Source of the DNA: Bondarzewia mesenterica
Taxonomy: Eukaryota; Basidiomycota; Agaricomycetes; Russulales; Bondarzewiaceae
DNA: 64,000 bases
Assembly: GCA_004802705.1 (NCBI GenBank)
Contig: SGPL01000069.1
Span: 1-64,000 of the forward strand
Direction of reading: 5' to 3'
Under the pieces are notes generated by a model. It was not told the DNA's origin and did no database searches. It worked only from the letters and a program-made list of their open reading frames with translations. Made by a program: the position numbers and the translations under genes. Shown piece after piece: positions 40,116-51,153 of the stretch (position 1 is its first letter; every line of letters starts with the position of its first letter).

Positions 40116-43112
40116 ATGCTACTTGCCACCCCCCTCATCTTCTTCATTGCCTCTCCCCTCTTTCTGCACGTTGTCTCTGCAGATGTAATTCATATCCATT
40201 TTTCGTTTTTGCCGTCGCTCACGAGTCCCACAGGATAGCCCGTGCACGGAGGAATTTTCCGTCGTACGCTTTCGCGCTTGCGCGTTCATTCGATTCCATT
40301 TAACTCTGGGCGATGTAGCTCAACAACGACAGAGGAGATACTCCTTGCGTCGTAGCCCAGAACCTCAGATCGCCATGTAACGAAACATCAGCAACCCAGG
40401 AAGGTATGTTTCCATTTTACATCTCAAACTTCAGTCTTTCCAACCCTCGCTGCCATCTGCCTTCAGCCAAGTCGGAATGCTCCTGGTAAGTTCCCATCCG
40501 GTCCTTTCTCGCGTCCATCCCTTCTTTGTCTCCCAAGGGCATTACGATTAAAGGTCTCCACGGCACGCGTCTCGGCGGATTCATATATTGCCACGAGCTG
40601 TCGTACGCGAGTCCGCGAAAGCGCTCGATGTCGAGCTTTCTTTAGAACGGACGCAAGCAGTTCCGTGCGCTACCATGCGCGCCTGCGCCTGCTCTTCTTT
40701 CCATGATTAGGTTGGAAGACACTTATGGCAGCCCTGAGCGCTACTACAAATCCGTCCTTCCCACATTACACCTCTTCATTTCAGGTCAGACTCACGGGCT
40801 CCTTTTTGGTCTAGCAACACAATCGTGTACAATCTTGCCAGTGCGTGTGCCCTCTGCACGGTCAACGCCAATGGGTCCAGCATTGTCAGTGGGGACACAA
40901 GCGGTCTTTTACCACCATTTTCAGACTGGACGAGTGCGTGCACTGCACCGCTCATCGTGTCATGGATCGACTACCCATTACACAAGATTTTGGACGAGGC
41001 GAGGGTGCCGAAGTGGGCTTTTAACCCCCTCACAAGTGACAAGATGTTCAATTTGAGCAGGGCTTTGCAGAGTACGTCTGTACTTCGTTTCGTGTTGCAT
41101 CACAGACCTGATAAATGTATTGATATCCCAACATGCATTTCTTCACTTTTCCATTCATCCGCTCGCGCTTGTAGTGTCGGAATCGTGGACGACAATCCAA
41201 ATTCTCGCCCCAATCATCGTCGGCATCGTCCTTCTCTTCGCATGCACAATCAGCATCTGCTACGGCTGCAAGCGCCGACGGGGATACACACCTTTCTGCT
41301 CTAGCATCTGCGCAAGACGTGTCCGACATGTGCGGCGCGCACAAGGATGGGACATTGACGGTGGTCATCCCCGAAGGAGTAAGGATGGGAGGGAAGACGA
41401 GGAGGAAGTGGAGGCGGTTCCCATGATGACGAGAGCGCGAGGTGTGTCAAGATCATCGGAACCGTCGAGGTCGGGCGGGGCAGCGCGCTCCGAATCGAAC
41501 AGGGGAGAGGGCACGCGGACGCAGTTTGAGAGACTCGTGTGGTCCATGAGGAGGCTCTTTGACAGGCGTATGGTCGTTCAAAGGAGACAAGCATCACGTG
41601 CATTTCGCATTGATTCAGACGACTCAGACAATGAGGAGGACAAGCTGGTAAGCAAGAAGAGAGATCAGGTGGACCGGTTACATGGAAAGGAGACCTCTGC
41701 AGAGTCGGGTTTAAGTGCTGCTGCTGGAGCGGGTGCGATGGTCTCTGGCTCACCGAGATGGATAGGGACGCTTGGCCGCACTATGAGCGATGACTCTGAC
41801 GGGGATCCGGAAGCAGGGCAGGGACACAGGTATGGCGGTGCGGAGGATCAGGTGGGCGGATATGCGCTGGTGGTTACCAACGAATATGCCAACGCGATGG
41901 GTGATGGACAGCTGCCAGGTAGGGCGGGAGAGGAGGGGGACCTCAACGCAGATGATCCTAACCCTAACCAGGTCATTATAATTTCAAAAGATGGAGAGGA
42001 CTTCTCGATTCATACGAGTTCTCTATTGTCTGGAGCTTCGTCCACGCCTCGGAGCACGCGTGTAGCAGGTAGTATGGATCGTAGAAGCGTTGAGGTCGTG
42101 CCCCCGACGCCGGTGGGCCAGCGAGAGAATGTGAGTGTTCTTCTTCCCTTCCTTGCTATTTCTGTCTATTTTGGCGCCCCCGTCGCTACTATACTTGGTG
42201 CGCGCGCTTGCGTCCCACGTTCTGTTTCCGTTCACCGTTGTTTACGCTGCCAGATCCTTGATGCCTGATTGAATCTCTGACTGAAGTTCCTGTCCATAGC
42301 CATCTACTGATTCATCAATCTTACCACGAGAAACGATACGGACACCTCCGATCCCATTACTGTCGCACCCGCCTCTCTCAGCCGTCACCTCGTCCTCAGC
42401 ACTCGCCGGCGTGTCGATGAAAGGACCGACTCAAAAACTCATGCCCCAGCCACCCGCGTTTCCCATTCTGTCTGTATCCGCGCCTAACCTACGGGAGACA
42501 CAGTCGTTGTTCAGGTCGCCCGACGTTCTCAATAATGGCACGGCAACAGCGGTGGCGCACGCTAATGAGTATCCATCAGCAAGACACTCGCCGAGAGCGT
42601 CCTTTGAATCGACTTCAGCTTCTCGCCGTTACGCTCCGGCCTCTCCGCCTGAATTTCCGAACAATGCTCCGGCCTTGCATCCACGCACATCACCGCAGCA
42701 TTCTCCGAGCAATCTGATGTCATATCTACCAGATTTGCGAGAATCTGATGGCAGCTCACCCTCACCAAATCTCACCGCCAACCTCGCGTCCTCATCGATC
42801 TTGATCTCTTCATCCTCTCCCAATCTTGTATCAAATATGACTATCTCCCCACTACAGATGTTCAACAACTCTCTCTCCTCGCCATCTCTTCCGTTGACTT
42901 ATCTGTCACCCTCACCAACGAGCCTACCTCTACCAACTAGCGCCAACACCCAGGCCTCGCCTCAGCTCCCGCCCCCTGCGGCTACATTGTCATCACCATT
43001 ACCACCATTGCCACACCTCAGAACCTCAGATCCGCAAAATCTGATTCCAGCGGTCGTGCGGGGCGCTGGATATAACCCATTTAGGGACGGGACATTTGTT
43101 CATCAGCAATAG
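40116..43112 (+). CDS. Single-pass membrane protein with Cys-rich ectodomain and Ser/Pro-rich cytosolic tail
   Basis: Exon 1 (40116-40184) encodes a signal peptide (MLLATPLIFFIASPLFLHVV). After the intron to 40318 comes LNNDRGDTPCVVAQNLRSPC. Later exons encode TIVYNLASACALCTVN, SDWTSACT, ILDEARVPKWAF, then a transmembrane helix (ILAPIIVGIVLLFACTISIC) followed by YGCKRRRG. The cytosolic part is charged and Ser-rich, ending in an exon from about 42300 that is Ser/Pro-rich (SPSPTSLPLPTS, LSSPLPPLPHL) up to 43112 (FRDGTFVHQQ). Spaced Cys pairs (NPC-like, ACALC, SACT) before a TM helix are a pattern I know from an unnamed agaricomycete membrane-protein family. Function is unknown. Exons between 40430 and 40820 are not resolved. 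Receptor or cell-wall-sensor roles are speculation from topology. Confidence 0.75.
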
Positions 43113-44957
43113 CCGAATAGAGAGCTTTGGAGTGAATAGTGGATGATATAGCACTGGGAGCGCAGAGTCGTGTATCCGTGTAAACCATGATGCGCTCGTG
43201 TGGCCCGAATTTTCAGTGCGCAGAAGTTTCGGTGGTCCCGATTTTCCTGTCAATGCAGAGTTGACAGTGAACATGAAGCGCGTGATTCGCAACTGTCTCC
43301 TCCAGCCCCTCTTGAACGTGATATACGCAGGCTGACGCCCGTCAGCATCCATCAAGATGCTCGCACATACACATACTGGATGCACGATTTTCGTTTCCCC
43401 CCCTCACCCTTCGTACGCGAGCCTTTCCTCGTACCGGAAGTTATTTGTCTCATACATTGAGATTGCCACGTAAGCACGAATCCGTGAGCCGGATGAGCAG
43501 ATCGGGGCGTGCGTTGTTTTCCCAAGGAAAAGAAGTATTCGTTGACGATCGAGACGATGCGCCGCTTTCATGACTCCGGGCCCGAGTTGAAGAAATGAGG
43601 TTTGTCGTCCTCAGAGGCAGCATTTGGCATACAGCGGTGGGTGTCAGGTGATTGAAATTCGTGATTCTAAACTAGTGTTGTGAGAGAGCGCACATGTATA
43701 CGCGAATCTATGCTATGCCAATCCATGTTACTCGTGCGTTATTACCCCGTCGACGTGTGTATGTGTGACAGGCAGTTCAGTTCAGCTCATCCATACTCCG
43801 CCTATCTCCAGAATGAAGTATATAAGCATATTATTAGCTCGAGCACCAATCTCACTCATTTTCGCCCTCGACATGGGAACATCGAAGTCTCCCGGGGCCT
43901 GATCGAGACGAAAAACGCATTCCCATGCTACAAAGGAACTGTGGCCCAGTGGTCTGACTTGGTCTGAGCGCCATGTCTCAGATCCAAATCGCGAGCGTCA
44001 GGCACATGATAGTGCCGGTTCTGATATTGATAGGACCTCAGCTTATTTTCGGACTGATCCTAACTTATGTTGGAATGAAATCAGGAAACGAAGGTATCGC
44101 CGTGAAAATTTCTAAGATCAATTGGAAAGAGAAGGAATGGCACTGTAGAGAAGGAGAGAAAACGGAGGGAAGCGCGCGCTTGCTCTAAATAAACCCGGCA
44201 TCAGCGTCCGCAGCAGCATCCAGCTCGACGTGCTCACGACATGCTATGGGGCATGGTCTGGCATGGTTCCTTCCTAACATTGATACGCAGGATACATAGT
44301 AGTAGTACTTACTATATGTCGATATCAACATCGTCGACGGAACAGATGCCAAGTGCGGAACGCCCGTGCTGCCACTATCTTTTCCCTAAGATTACGCCAT
44401 TTCTTTTGCGTCCTGTATCTCGTGTAAACGTTTGGAATAACAAGAAAAAATAAACAATTGACCAAAGACTAGGACATGGTCAAACAGCCGATTTCAAAGT
44501 ACCCTCATCTTCCAAACTGTTTGCTTGAGCTTTGAATAGGAATTCCAAAGCCTGAGAATTACGTGTATCTAGTTTGGGGCGATACACCTGCAAAGAGGCA
44601 TGCCGCTCGAAGAGTTCTCGTGTTTGCGGTGGCTTGGGGATATGCCGAACATCAAGATTTTTCGGAAGCTGGTCGTGCTCCTTGAGAGTGATAGGTGAGA
44701 TGATCTTGCACAGATGCAGTACAGCTGCGATAGAGCCTTGATCGATGGGCAAAGGTGATGGATGTGACTTAGCTTGAAAACTTGTCCGACTTGCACAAGT
44801 CACTTAAGAACGGTAAGAAAATATGTACATTTACTGATGAGTCAATAGCCCATAGGTCATCAATGCATCATAGTTCACATGGTTCGAACTTTGCAGAGTG
44901 AGACGACTGTACAACAAGACAGTCCTGTACAACAATAGTTCCAAAACTTCCTAATTT
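43113..44957. other. Intergenic region
   Basis: A 1.8-kb stretch without a supported gene. A minus-strand frame 44480-44803 (ending LEFLFKAQANSLEDEGTL) has protein-like composition but no known motif. The plus frame 43973-44188 has one hydrophobic stretch (VPVLILIGPQLIFGLIL). A sequence near 43920-43950 (GTGGCCCAGTGGTCTGAC) resembles a tRNA D-arm, but I could not form an acceptor stem or T-arm. Confidence 0.4.
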
Positions 44958-46090
44958 CTAATGAGCAATCCCGCCCATCTTGTTGCCTGCGACGCCGACA
45001 GATAACTCTGCACCCTGCCACTTTTCAAACTTAAGTTCTAACTTTTGGATGTCTGCTTTCTCCAAGATAGAAAGGCATAGATCCTTCAAGCGTTGGTAAT
45101 CAGGAGTTTCATCGAAATGAAGGTTACGCACATACTCCAGCATATGTGCAAACTCTTCAGGAAAGCCCTGAAAGAGATAGTGAGGGGTCGAAGATGCCTT
45201 GATGTCGGCAAGCCATGCGTAGCCCTCCCATACGTCGTCAAAAAGGGGCAATATAACTACTAATTCGTCCCATGGGAGGCCTTCAGGGCTGCGAAGAAGG
45301 TAAAGGAAGGTGTAGATGAGAGACTCTAAGTCGTCTCGCCTGCTGTGTTCTATAAAGGTACACGATGAATGTTGCGCATCATTTAACACTGTGTCACTCA
45401 CTGAACGTGCGCAAAACATTAATGCTCGCAAACGAAGGGGTGCATCGAGTGGAGATGGGTTCTAAGCCTTCCTCAATATGCACGCCATCATGCATATACC
45501 TGTCCGCAAGTCCAAAATCCAACAAGTATATAATTTGTTGCCGAGAGACATAGGAGACACCTGCGAAATTGCTGGGCTTCACGTCCCCATGAATAAACCC
45601 TCGGCTATGGACAAATTCTAGGCGTTCCAGCTTAAGATTTATGAGCAACGGTATGAACAATGGGCAAAACAAAGTGGGGGACAGACCATGTAGTATCCTA
45701 CGCAGGCCACCAAAGCTGGCTCCATCGTCATATTGCAGATGTCTCGTACCGTCGCCAAGTCGGGCGAGAGGTACTCCAAAACCAGTGCGTGATAACCGTG
45801 TTCAATCCCGGACCAAATGAGCTCGGCAATGCCATCCGCTGAACTGAGCATGTTGTAGACTCGGACCTCGTTCTCCGCAGGTGGAGAAGGCGCCACAGCC
45901 AGCTTAATCACAACTTCACGTTTCTGATAGGCATCGAAGCCGACAAAGACGTCGCCTACTCTGATTGCATGAGCATTGTCACCGCGCTCGTATTGCCCAA
46001 CAAGAACGAGCACCCACCATGAGCGCCGGCCCCCAGCCGACGATGAACAACAAATCGACTCTGGTTAAATGCTAACCAGATCACTTGCAT
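44958..46090 (-). CDS. Casein-kinase-1-like protein kinase
   Basis: Exon 1 (46018-46090) reads MQVIWLAFNQSRFVVHRRLG then AGAHG, the Gly-rich loop. A 62-bp intron (45956-46017) leads to DVFVGFDAYQKREVVIKLA (ATP lysine in VVIK), ENEVRVYNML, HALVLEYLSPDLATV, then after an intron LERLEFVHSRGFIHGDVKPSN. The DFG region is YLLDFGLADRYMHDG. Next come SFASINVLRTF and, after another intron, SRRDDLESLIYTFLYLL, the diagnostic CK1 motif. It ends GNKMGGIAH at 44958. The total is about 300 residues. The catalytic loop reads HGD rather than HRD; the catalytic Asp, Lys and Asn are present. Such CK1-like copies are abundant in basidiomycetes and may be specialised. It is divergent from the chitin synthase. Confidence 0.87.
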
Positions 46091-46562
46091 CACAGAGTGT
46101 AAAGAGGAAGAGCAATGGCTAAGAGCAGCCACGATTCAAAAAGTATGTAGTGTTGCAAACGAGATGATCGATAGTAGAGTTAGATCTCCTGCACGAGCTT
46201 ATGCGAGCTGCCCTAGACTCGTTACCTTGCTTGCAAGGTTTCTCCCAGCACGGAAACTGTAGCTGAGATTATCCCGGGGGCAATAGTCTGCTTTCAGACG
46301 CAGAGGCCTTAACGCGAAGTCGGAGTTTCAAATAAAGAATGTTATCGGCCTAATATGAATCTGCGCCTCTGAGACTTTGAGCGTGTTGAGCTCGCACTGC
46401 TTTCTGTCAGCTGGGTCGTGAGATATATGTATAGCCTTTCATCTCCCTTTATCTCTCACAGGTCCTTCTGATTTCCCCTCTTTTTCCTCACAACGCCTTT
46501 CTCTTGTCAACATAACGACGATTCGACCAACGGGGCACAGTCCGACTACGATATAACCAATC
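46091..46562. promoter_or_regulatory. Bidirectional promoter region of CK1-like kinase and chitin synthase
   Basis: A 472-bp interval separates the two divergent start codons. A TATA-like TATATGTATA lies at about 46424-46433, some 130 bases before the chitin synthase ATG, followed by a CT-rich tract (46435-46510), a common basidiomycete core-promoter arrangement. No specific binding site can be assigned. Confidence 0.45.
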
Positions 46563-49500
46563 ATGTCTCATTACCCAGATGTACGTTGACGTTTTCAGAC
46601 AAGAAAATGTATATAGGAAAATTGACTATGTGTGGGCCGACGAAGCGCAGCGAGGTCATTATAACGATGGCTACCCTCAATCGCCCCCGTTTGTTCCCAC
46701 AGTGACCCGTATCAGCAACCGCAGATGCCCATACACTCTCCTCCCATACCCGTCCAATCGCCTCCCATACCCACACATGCCGTGTCTCCGCCACCGCCGC
46801 ACGATTACTTACCCACGCTGTACAATGCACAGCCGCTCTCCATCGACATATGATGTGAACGATGATCATGAAAATGGCCTGGGCGACGCAGGCGACCTCC
46901 CGCTTCTTCGCGCACCTTCGCAGCGCTCCGCGGTATCGCTTGACCCATCGTTCCCCGGCGGATTCGCAGAGCCGACGGACGAAGAGCAGGACACCAACAT
47001 CTGGTATGGGCGGATTCCTCAGCGAGTGCCCCGGCGGTACAAGATCATCAAGAGAGTCGAGTGCGTATCCATGCTAGCCTCCTTTTTACTCCCGGACCCA
47101 TCAGTCAAGTAACGCATGTTCCGACAGGCTATTCCACGGGAATTTCGTACTGGACTCGGCGGTGCCTACGAAATTGCTTAATATGTGCGGACAGCGGGAC
47201 GAGTGCGAGTTCACACACATGCGCTACACGGCTGCGACGTGCGACCCGAACGACTTTAAGGATTCGTGGTTCACGCTTCGGCAAGTGCACTACGACCCAC
47301 CGTGGCGGACGGAGCTGTTCATTGTGATGACGATGTACAACGAAGACGAGGAGCTGTTCACGCGGATGATGTATGGTGTCATGAAGAACATTGCACACAT
47401 TGCACATCTGTGCAAGCGCGACCGGAGCAAGACATGGGGAAAAGATGGGTGGAAGAAGGTGGTGGTTTGTATCGTGAGCGATGGCCGGCAGAAAATCAAT
47501 TCACGCACGCTGAGCGTCGTGGCAGCTATGGGCGCGTATCAGGATGGCATCGCGAAGAACATTGTCAATGGCAAACCAGTCGCGGCGTATATTTACGAGT
47601 ATACCACTCAAAGTGCGCTTTCCAATTTTATTATTATTGATAGTGTTCCGCGCTAATGTTTGATCAGTTTCCGTGACACCATCGAACAAGATCGCGGAGA
47701 AGGGAATTGTTCCTGTACAGATCATATTTTGCCTCAAAGAGAAGAATCAAAAGAAGATCAACTCACATCGGTGGTTCTTCAACGCATTCGGTCCCATCTT
47801 GCAACCGAACGTCTGCGGGACCTCGCCCGGTCCAACGTCCATCTACCATTTGTGGAAGGCATTTGACATCAACTCGAACGTCGGCGGGGCTTGTGGAGAG
47901 ATCGTCGCTTTGAAGGGACGGTGGGGAGAGATCGTCTTCTTACTTATCAGACCGATACCGACAAGCGGTTTTCAGTCGCTGCTCAAAACTTCGAGTACAA
48001 AATGTCCAACATCCTCGACAAGCCACTGTAAGTGATGCCCAAGAGACTGCCTTGAGTCAAAGACTGACATTAATACAGAGAATCAGTATTCGGGTATATT
48101 ACCGTGCTTCCGGGTGCCTTCAGTGCATATCGATATATCGCACTCCAAAATGATGCCATGGGCGAAGGACCACTACAGAAGTACTTCCTCGGAGAGACGA
48201 TGGTCGGCCATTTGTTATCACACCGAGCGCATACGTTGACTCTCCGTATAGCACGGTGCTGGTGCAGACATTTTCACGGCGAATATGTATCTCGCCGAGG
48301 ATCGTGTGGGTGTGACGATCTTCCATCTCTAGTCATGACTGACATACAAGACTGTACGCAGATCCTGTGCTGGGAGCTGGTGCCGAAACGTGGCGGATCA
48401 TGGGTGCTGCATTACGTGAAATCCGCATACGGTGTCACCGACACGCCTGATCAGGTACGTATCGACGTAACCAATTTGCAACCCCATGCGTCTTACCTCT
48501 TTTCTAGGTTCCGGAGTTGGTGTCACAACGGCGTCGTTGGCTGAACGGATCATTTTTTGCGGCCATGCACAGCACGTTCAAGTTACATTACATCTACTAC
48601 TCGTCTCACTCCTTCATGCGTAAATTCTGGATTCGCATCGAGCTCGTCTACCAGCTTTCAACGTGATATTCTCGTGGTTCGCCCTCGTGTGTCGTCTCTT
48701 ACTTCCCTCCGTTTGCTTTACTGATTTCATGGTTCACCGGATAGGGCAATTTCTTCATCGCGTTCTTCATCCTGAGCAACGCCCTGGAGGACCCAGAGAT
48801 CATCGGTGGGAATGGCATCAAGGTTCTTAACACCATTCTTCAATACGCATACGTGGGCCTCCTGCTCATGTGTTTCATGCTCTCGCTCGGCAATCGACCG
48901 CAAGGTTCAAATGGGGGTATACGTTGGCGTTCATCGGGTTTGCCATCTTCACGGTGTACACGACAGTTCGTGCTTCCGCGCCGACCTTTCATCTTTATTT
49001 TATTTGCTGATTTGGAGATTGGTCGGATGTCGTGCAGTTCTCTGCATTCTTCTTGGCGGTGAAGGGTATACATGCTGTAGCGAAGCAGGGGGGCCGTTCG
49101 ATACAATTTGGAGATTTAGTCAAGAGCTTGATATTTAGGGATATCGTCATCTCGCTCGGTTCGACGCTGGGGCTGTATATCGTCTCGTCGCTCATCCACG
49201 TGCGCATTCTTTCCCGCCGGATGTCAAGTTGAGATGGCTGATTTTCATGGCTCGGACTCTGTACAGTTCGACCCGTGGCATATGGGCATTTCGTTCTTAC
49301 AGTATCTGCTGCTAGCGCCTTCGTATATCAACGTCCTGAATGTCTACGCCGTACGTAAACGATCCCTCTGCTGCACTTAAATATTCACGACCATTTCATT
49401 CGGACACCAGTTTGCCAACGTGCAGTAAGTTTCCATCCCTTTTTACTTGTTTCAACGCATCGAACCGACCTTTGTCTCCTCAGCGACGTCTCGTGGGGTA

Positions 49501-50225
49501 CAAAAGGCGACAATAAGGTCAACACCGACCTGGGCGTCGTCAAGGCGGGCAAGAACGCGGACAAGGTTGAGGTTGCGGTACCGACGGCCGAGACGGAACA
49601 TCGACGCTGCGTATGAGGATGCGATTCACGTGCTATCAACCAAGCCGCCAAAGAAGGAGCACATGTTGGACGTTGCGACCCAGCAGGAGGACTATGACCG
49701 GAACTTCAGGACAAAGTGAGTCCCGTTTCTTCCTTGTCGGAGATTGAGTGCTAATTGGTGTCCTTCAGTGTAAGTTATTATCGATATGTCATGAGTAGAG
49801 ATGCATATATCGACCTCGTGTTTCATTTCAGGTCTTAATGGCGTGGGTCTTGTCCAACGTGAGACCATGTTTTTTATCTTTCCCCCTCGGACTGGAGTTA
49901 ATGTTCATGGTTTTGCAGGCCCTTCTGATTGCCATCATCCTGTAAGCCCTCGATTCATTGAATGACTAGGAACTAGGACGACCAAGCTGACATTTTACTG
50001 TTTCTGCTCGTGCGAACAGCTCGACGAATGGTAACGCAGCCACGAGTGCGCGAGCAAGACCGTCAACGGATACATGATCTTCATCCTGTACTCCGTCGCC
50101 CTCCTCGCCCGTAAGTCCCACCGTTCACTCTCCGAACCGGATCTTCATTCACGCCTGGCTACGCAGTGGTCCGCTTCATAGGCTCGTCTGCGTACATGAT
50201 CATCCGTTTGTTCGCGGGCGAGTGA
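46563..50225 (+). pseudogene. CHS: Chitin synthase (division 1 type), reading frame broken at several places
   Basis: The protein is clearly a plasma-membrane chitin synthase polymerising UDP-GlcNAc. The N-terminus is Pro/Gln-rich (QMPIHSPPIPVQSPPIPTHA). The catalytic half contains [110 protein letters not shown] and the product-binding [12 protein letters not shown]. Membrane helices follow (GNFFIAFFILSNA, LQYAYVGLLLMCFML, FSAFFLAVKG), and the end is FIGSSAYMIIRLFAGE. Many introns are ordinary. However, the frame shifts near 46695, 46845, 47930-47975, 48657, 48910, 49597 and 50045. The segment corresponding to VLLDV after QPNVC is missing in frame near 47815, and IAH is duplicated at 47391-47408. 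It is either a decaying copy or low-quality sequence; the class (I-III) is not decided. Confidence 0.85.
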
Positions 50226-51153
50226 AAGGTCAGTTTAAATCCCAATTATATGCACAAGTAGCCCACCACGCGATGTGACCGCTACGCCATCGATGTACTT
50301 CCTGGGGCCCTATTCTACAATCCAACACAATACAGTCTCCCAAACCACGCCATTCGTATATACATGCTCCCTTTCTCCCACCCCCTCCTCTTTTTTCTCA
50401 TACGAGCCGTGCCGTTCTGATTACCGTTCCGCACGTACCTCTCACGGGCCCTTCATTCACACGATGTACAACTCATCGGACCTATCTCTTCTGACGATCT
50501 GAATGTTTTGACTTAGCTGGACTGTCGCTTATATTTTACGCGCTTTGCACTCATCCCACTTTCGATGATGTTTCCGATTATTTATCAACTACGAGCTTGA
50601 CGATGTCGGCTCCGCGAGGCATTTCACGTGTCGTTTTGACAATTTAAGATACGTTTCAAGAGACTCGCTCTGAATGACGCATTCTAATAGGTGCTTCATG
50701 AGAAACCGCGCCATCTTCAGCTCTGCAAAAAAATATTTTTCTACGAGTCCGCCCGAGTTGCCCACACCCGGTTCTCATACCCCCTTGTCCCCTATACCGA
50801 AATGCACTAACGAAGAAAGTAATATTCCGATACGTCAAGTTCATCCTTTTCCTTCCTAGTGTCCCGTGGTTATGTTCAACTCTCGAGGAGTGATTATGTC
50901 GGAGATACAAGCCATAGTGCAACAGAACGAACTAGTGTAGCTAGAGCCGATACTGTACCTGAAACCTTTCGTATTAAGATGTGTGGTGGATCATAAACTG
51001 AATAAAACAAGCGTGCGTTTTCTGAGTGATAGATCCTGATATATGAGATATGAGAGCTGGAGAAATCATGGAAAGTATTGAGGTTGAAAGCGAGTCTTTG
51101 ATCCGATGAATGTGACAGAGGGGGAGAGAATGTTTCAATTAAAATCTAAGGGG
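50226..51153. other. Intergenic, convergent 3' ends
   Basis: The 3' region of the chitin synthase and the 3' end of the minus-strand uncharacterised protein converge here. No motif-bearing frame is present (50275-50502, 50656-50922 and 51106-51594 are shadows or noise). Confidence 0.5.

Noticed and set aside
43915..43960. tRNA-like D-arm sequence
   Set aside because: No matching acceptor stem, anticodon arm or T-loop could be placed around it.
44480..44803. 107-codon minus-strand frame next to the CK1-like gene
   Set aside because: Protein-like composition but no motif, no splice partner and no recognisable family; left within the intergenic description.
47129..47407. Minus-strand frame within the chitin synthase
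   Set aside because: Shadow of the catalytic-domain exon of the chitin synthase.
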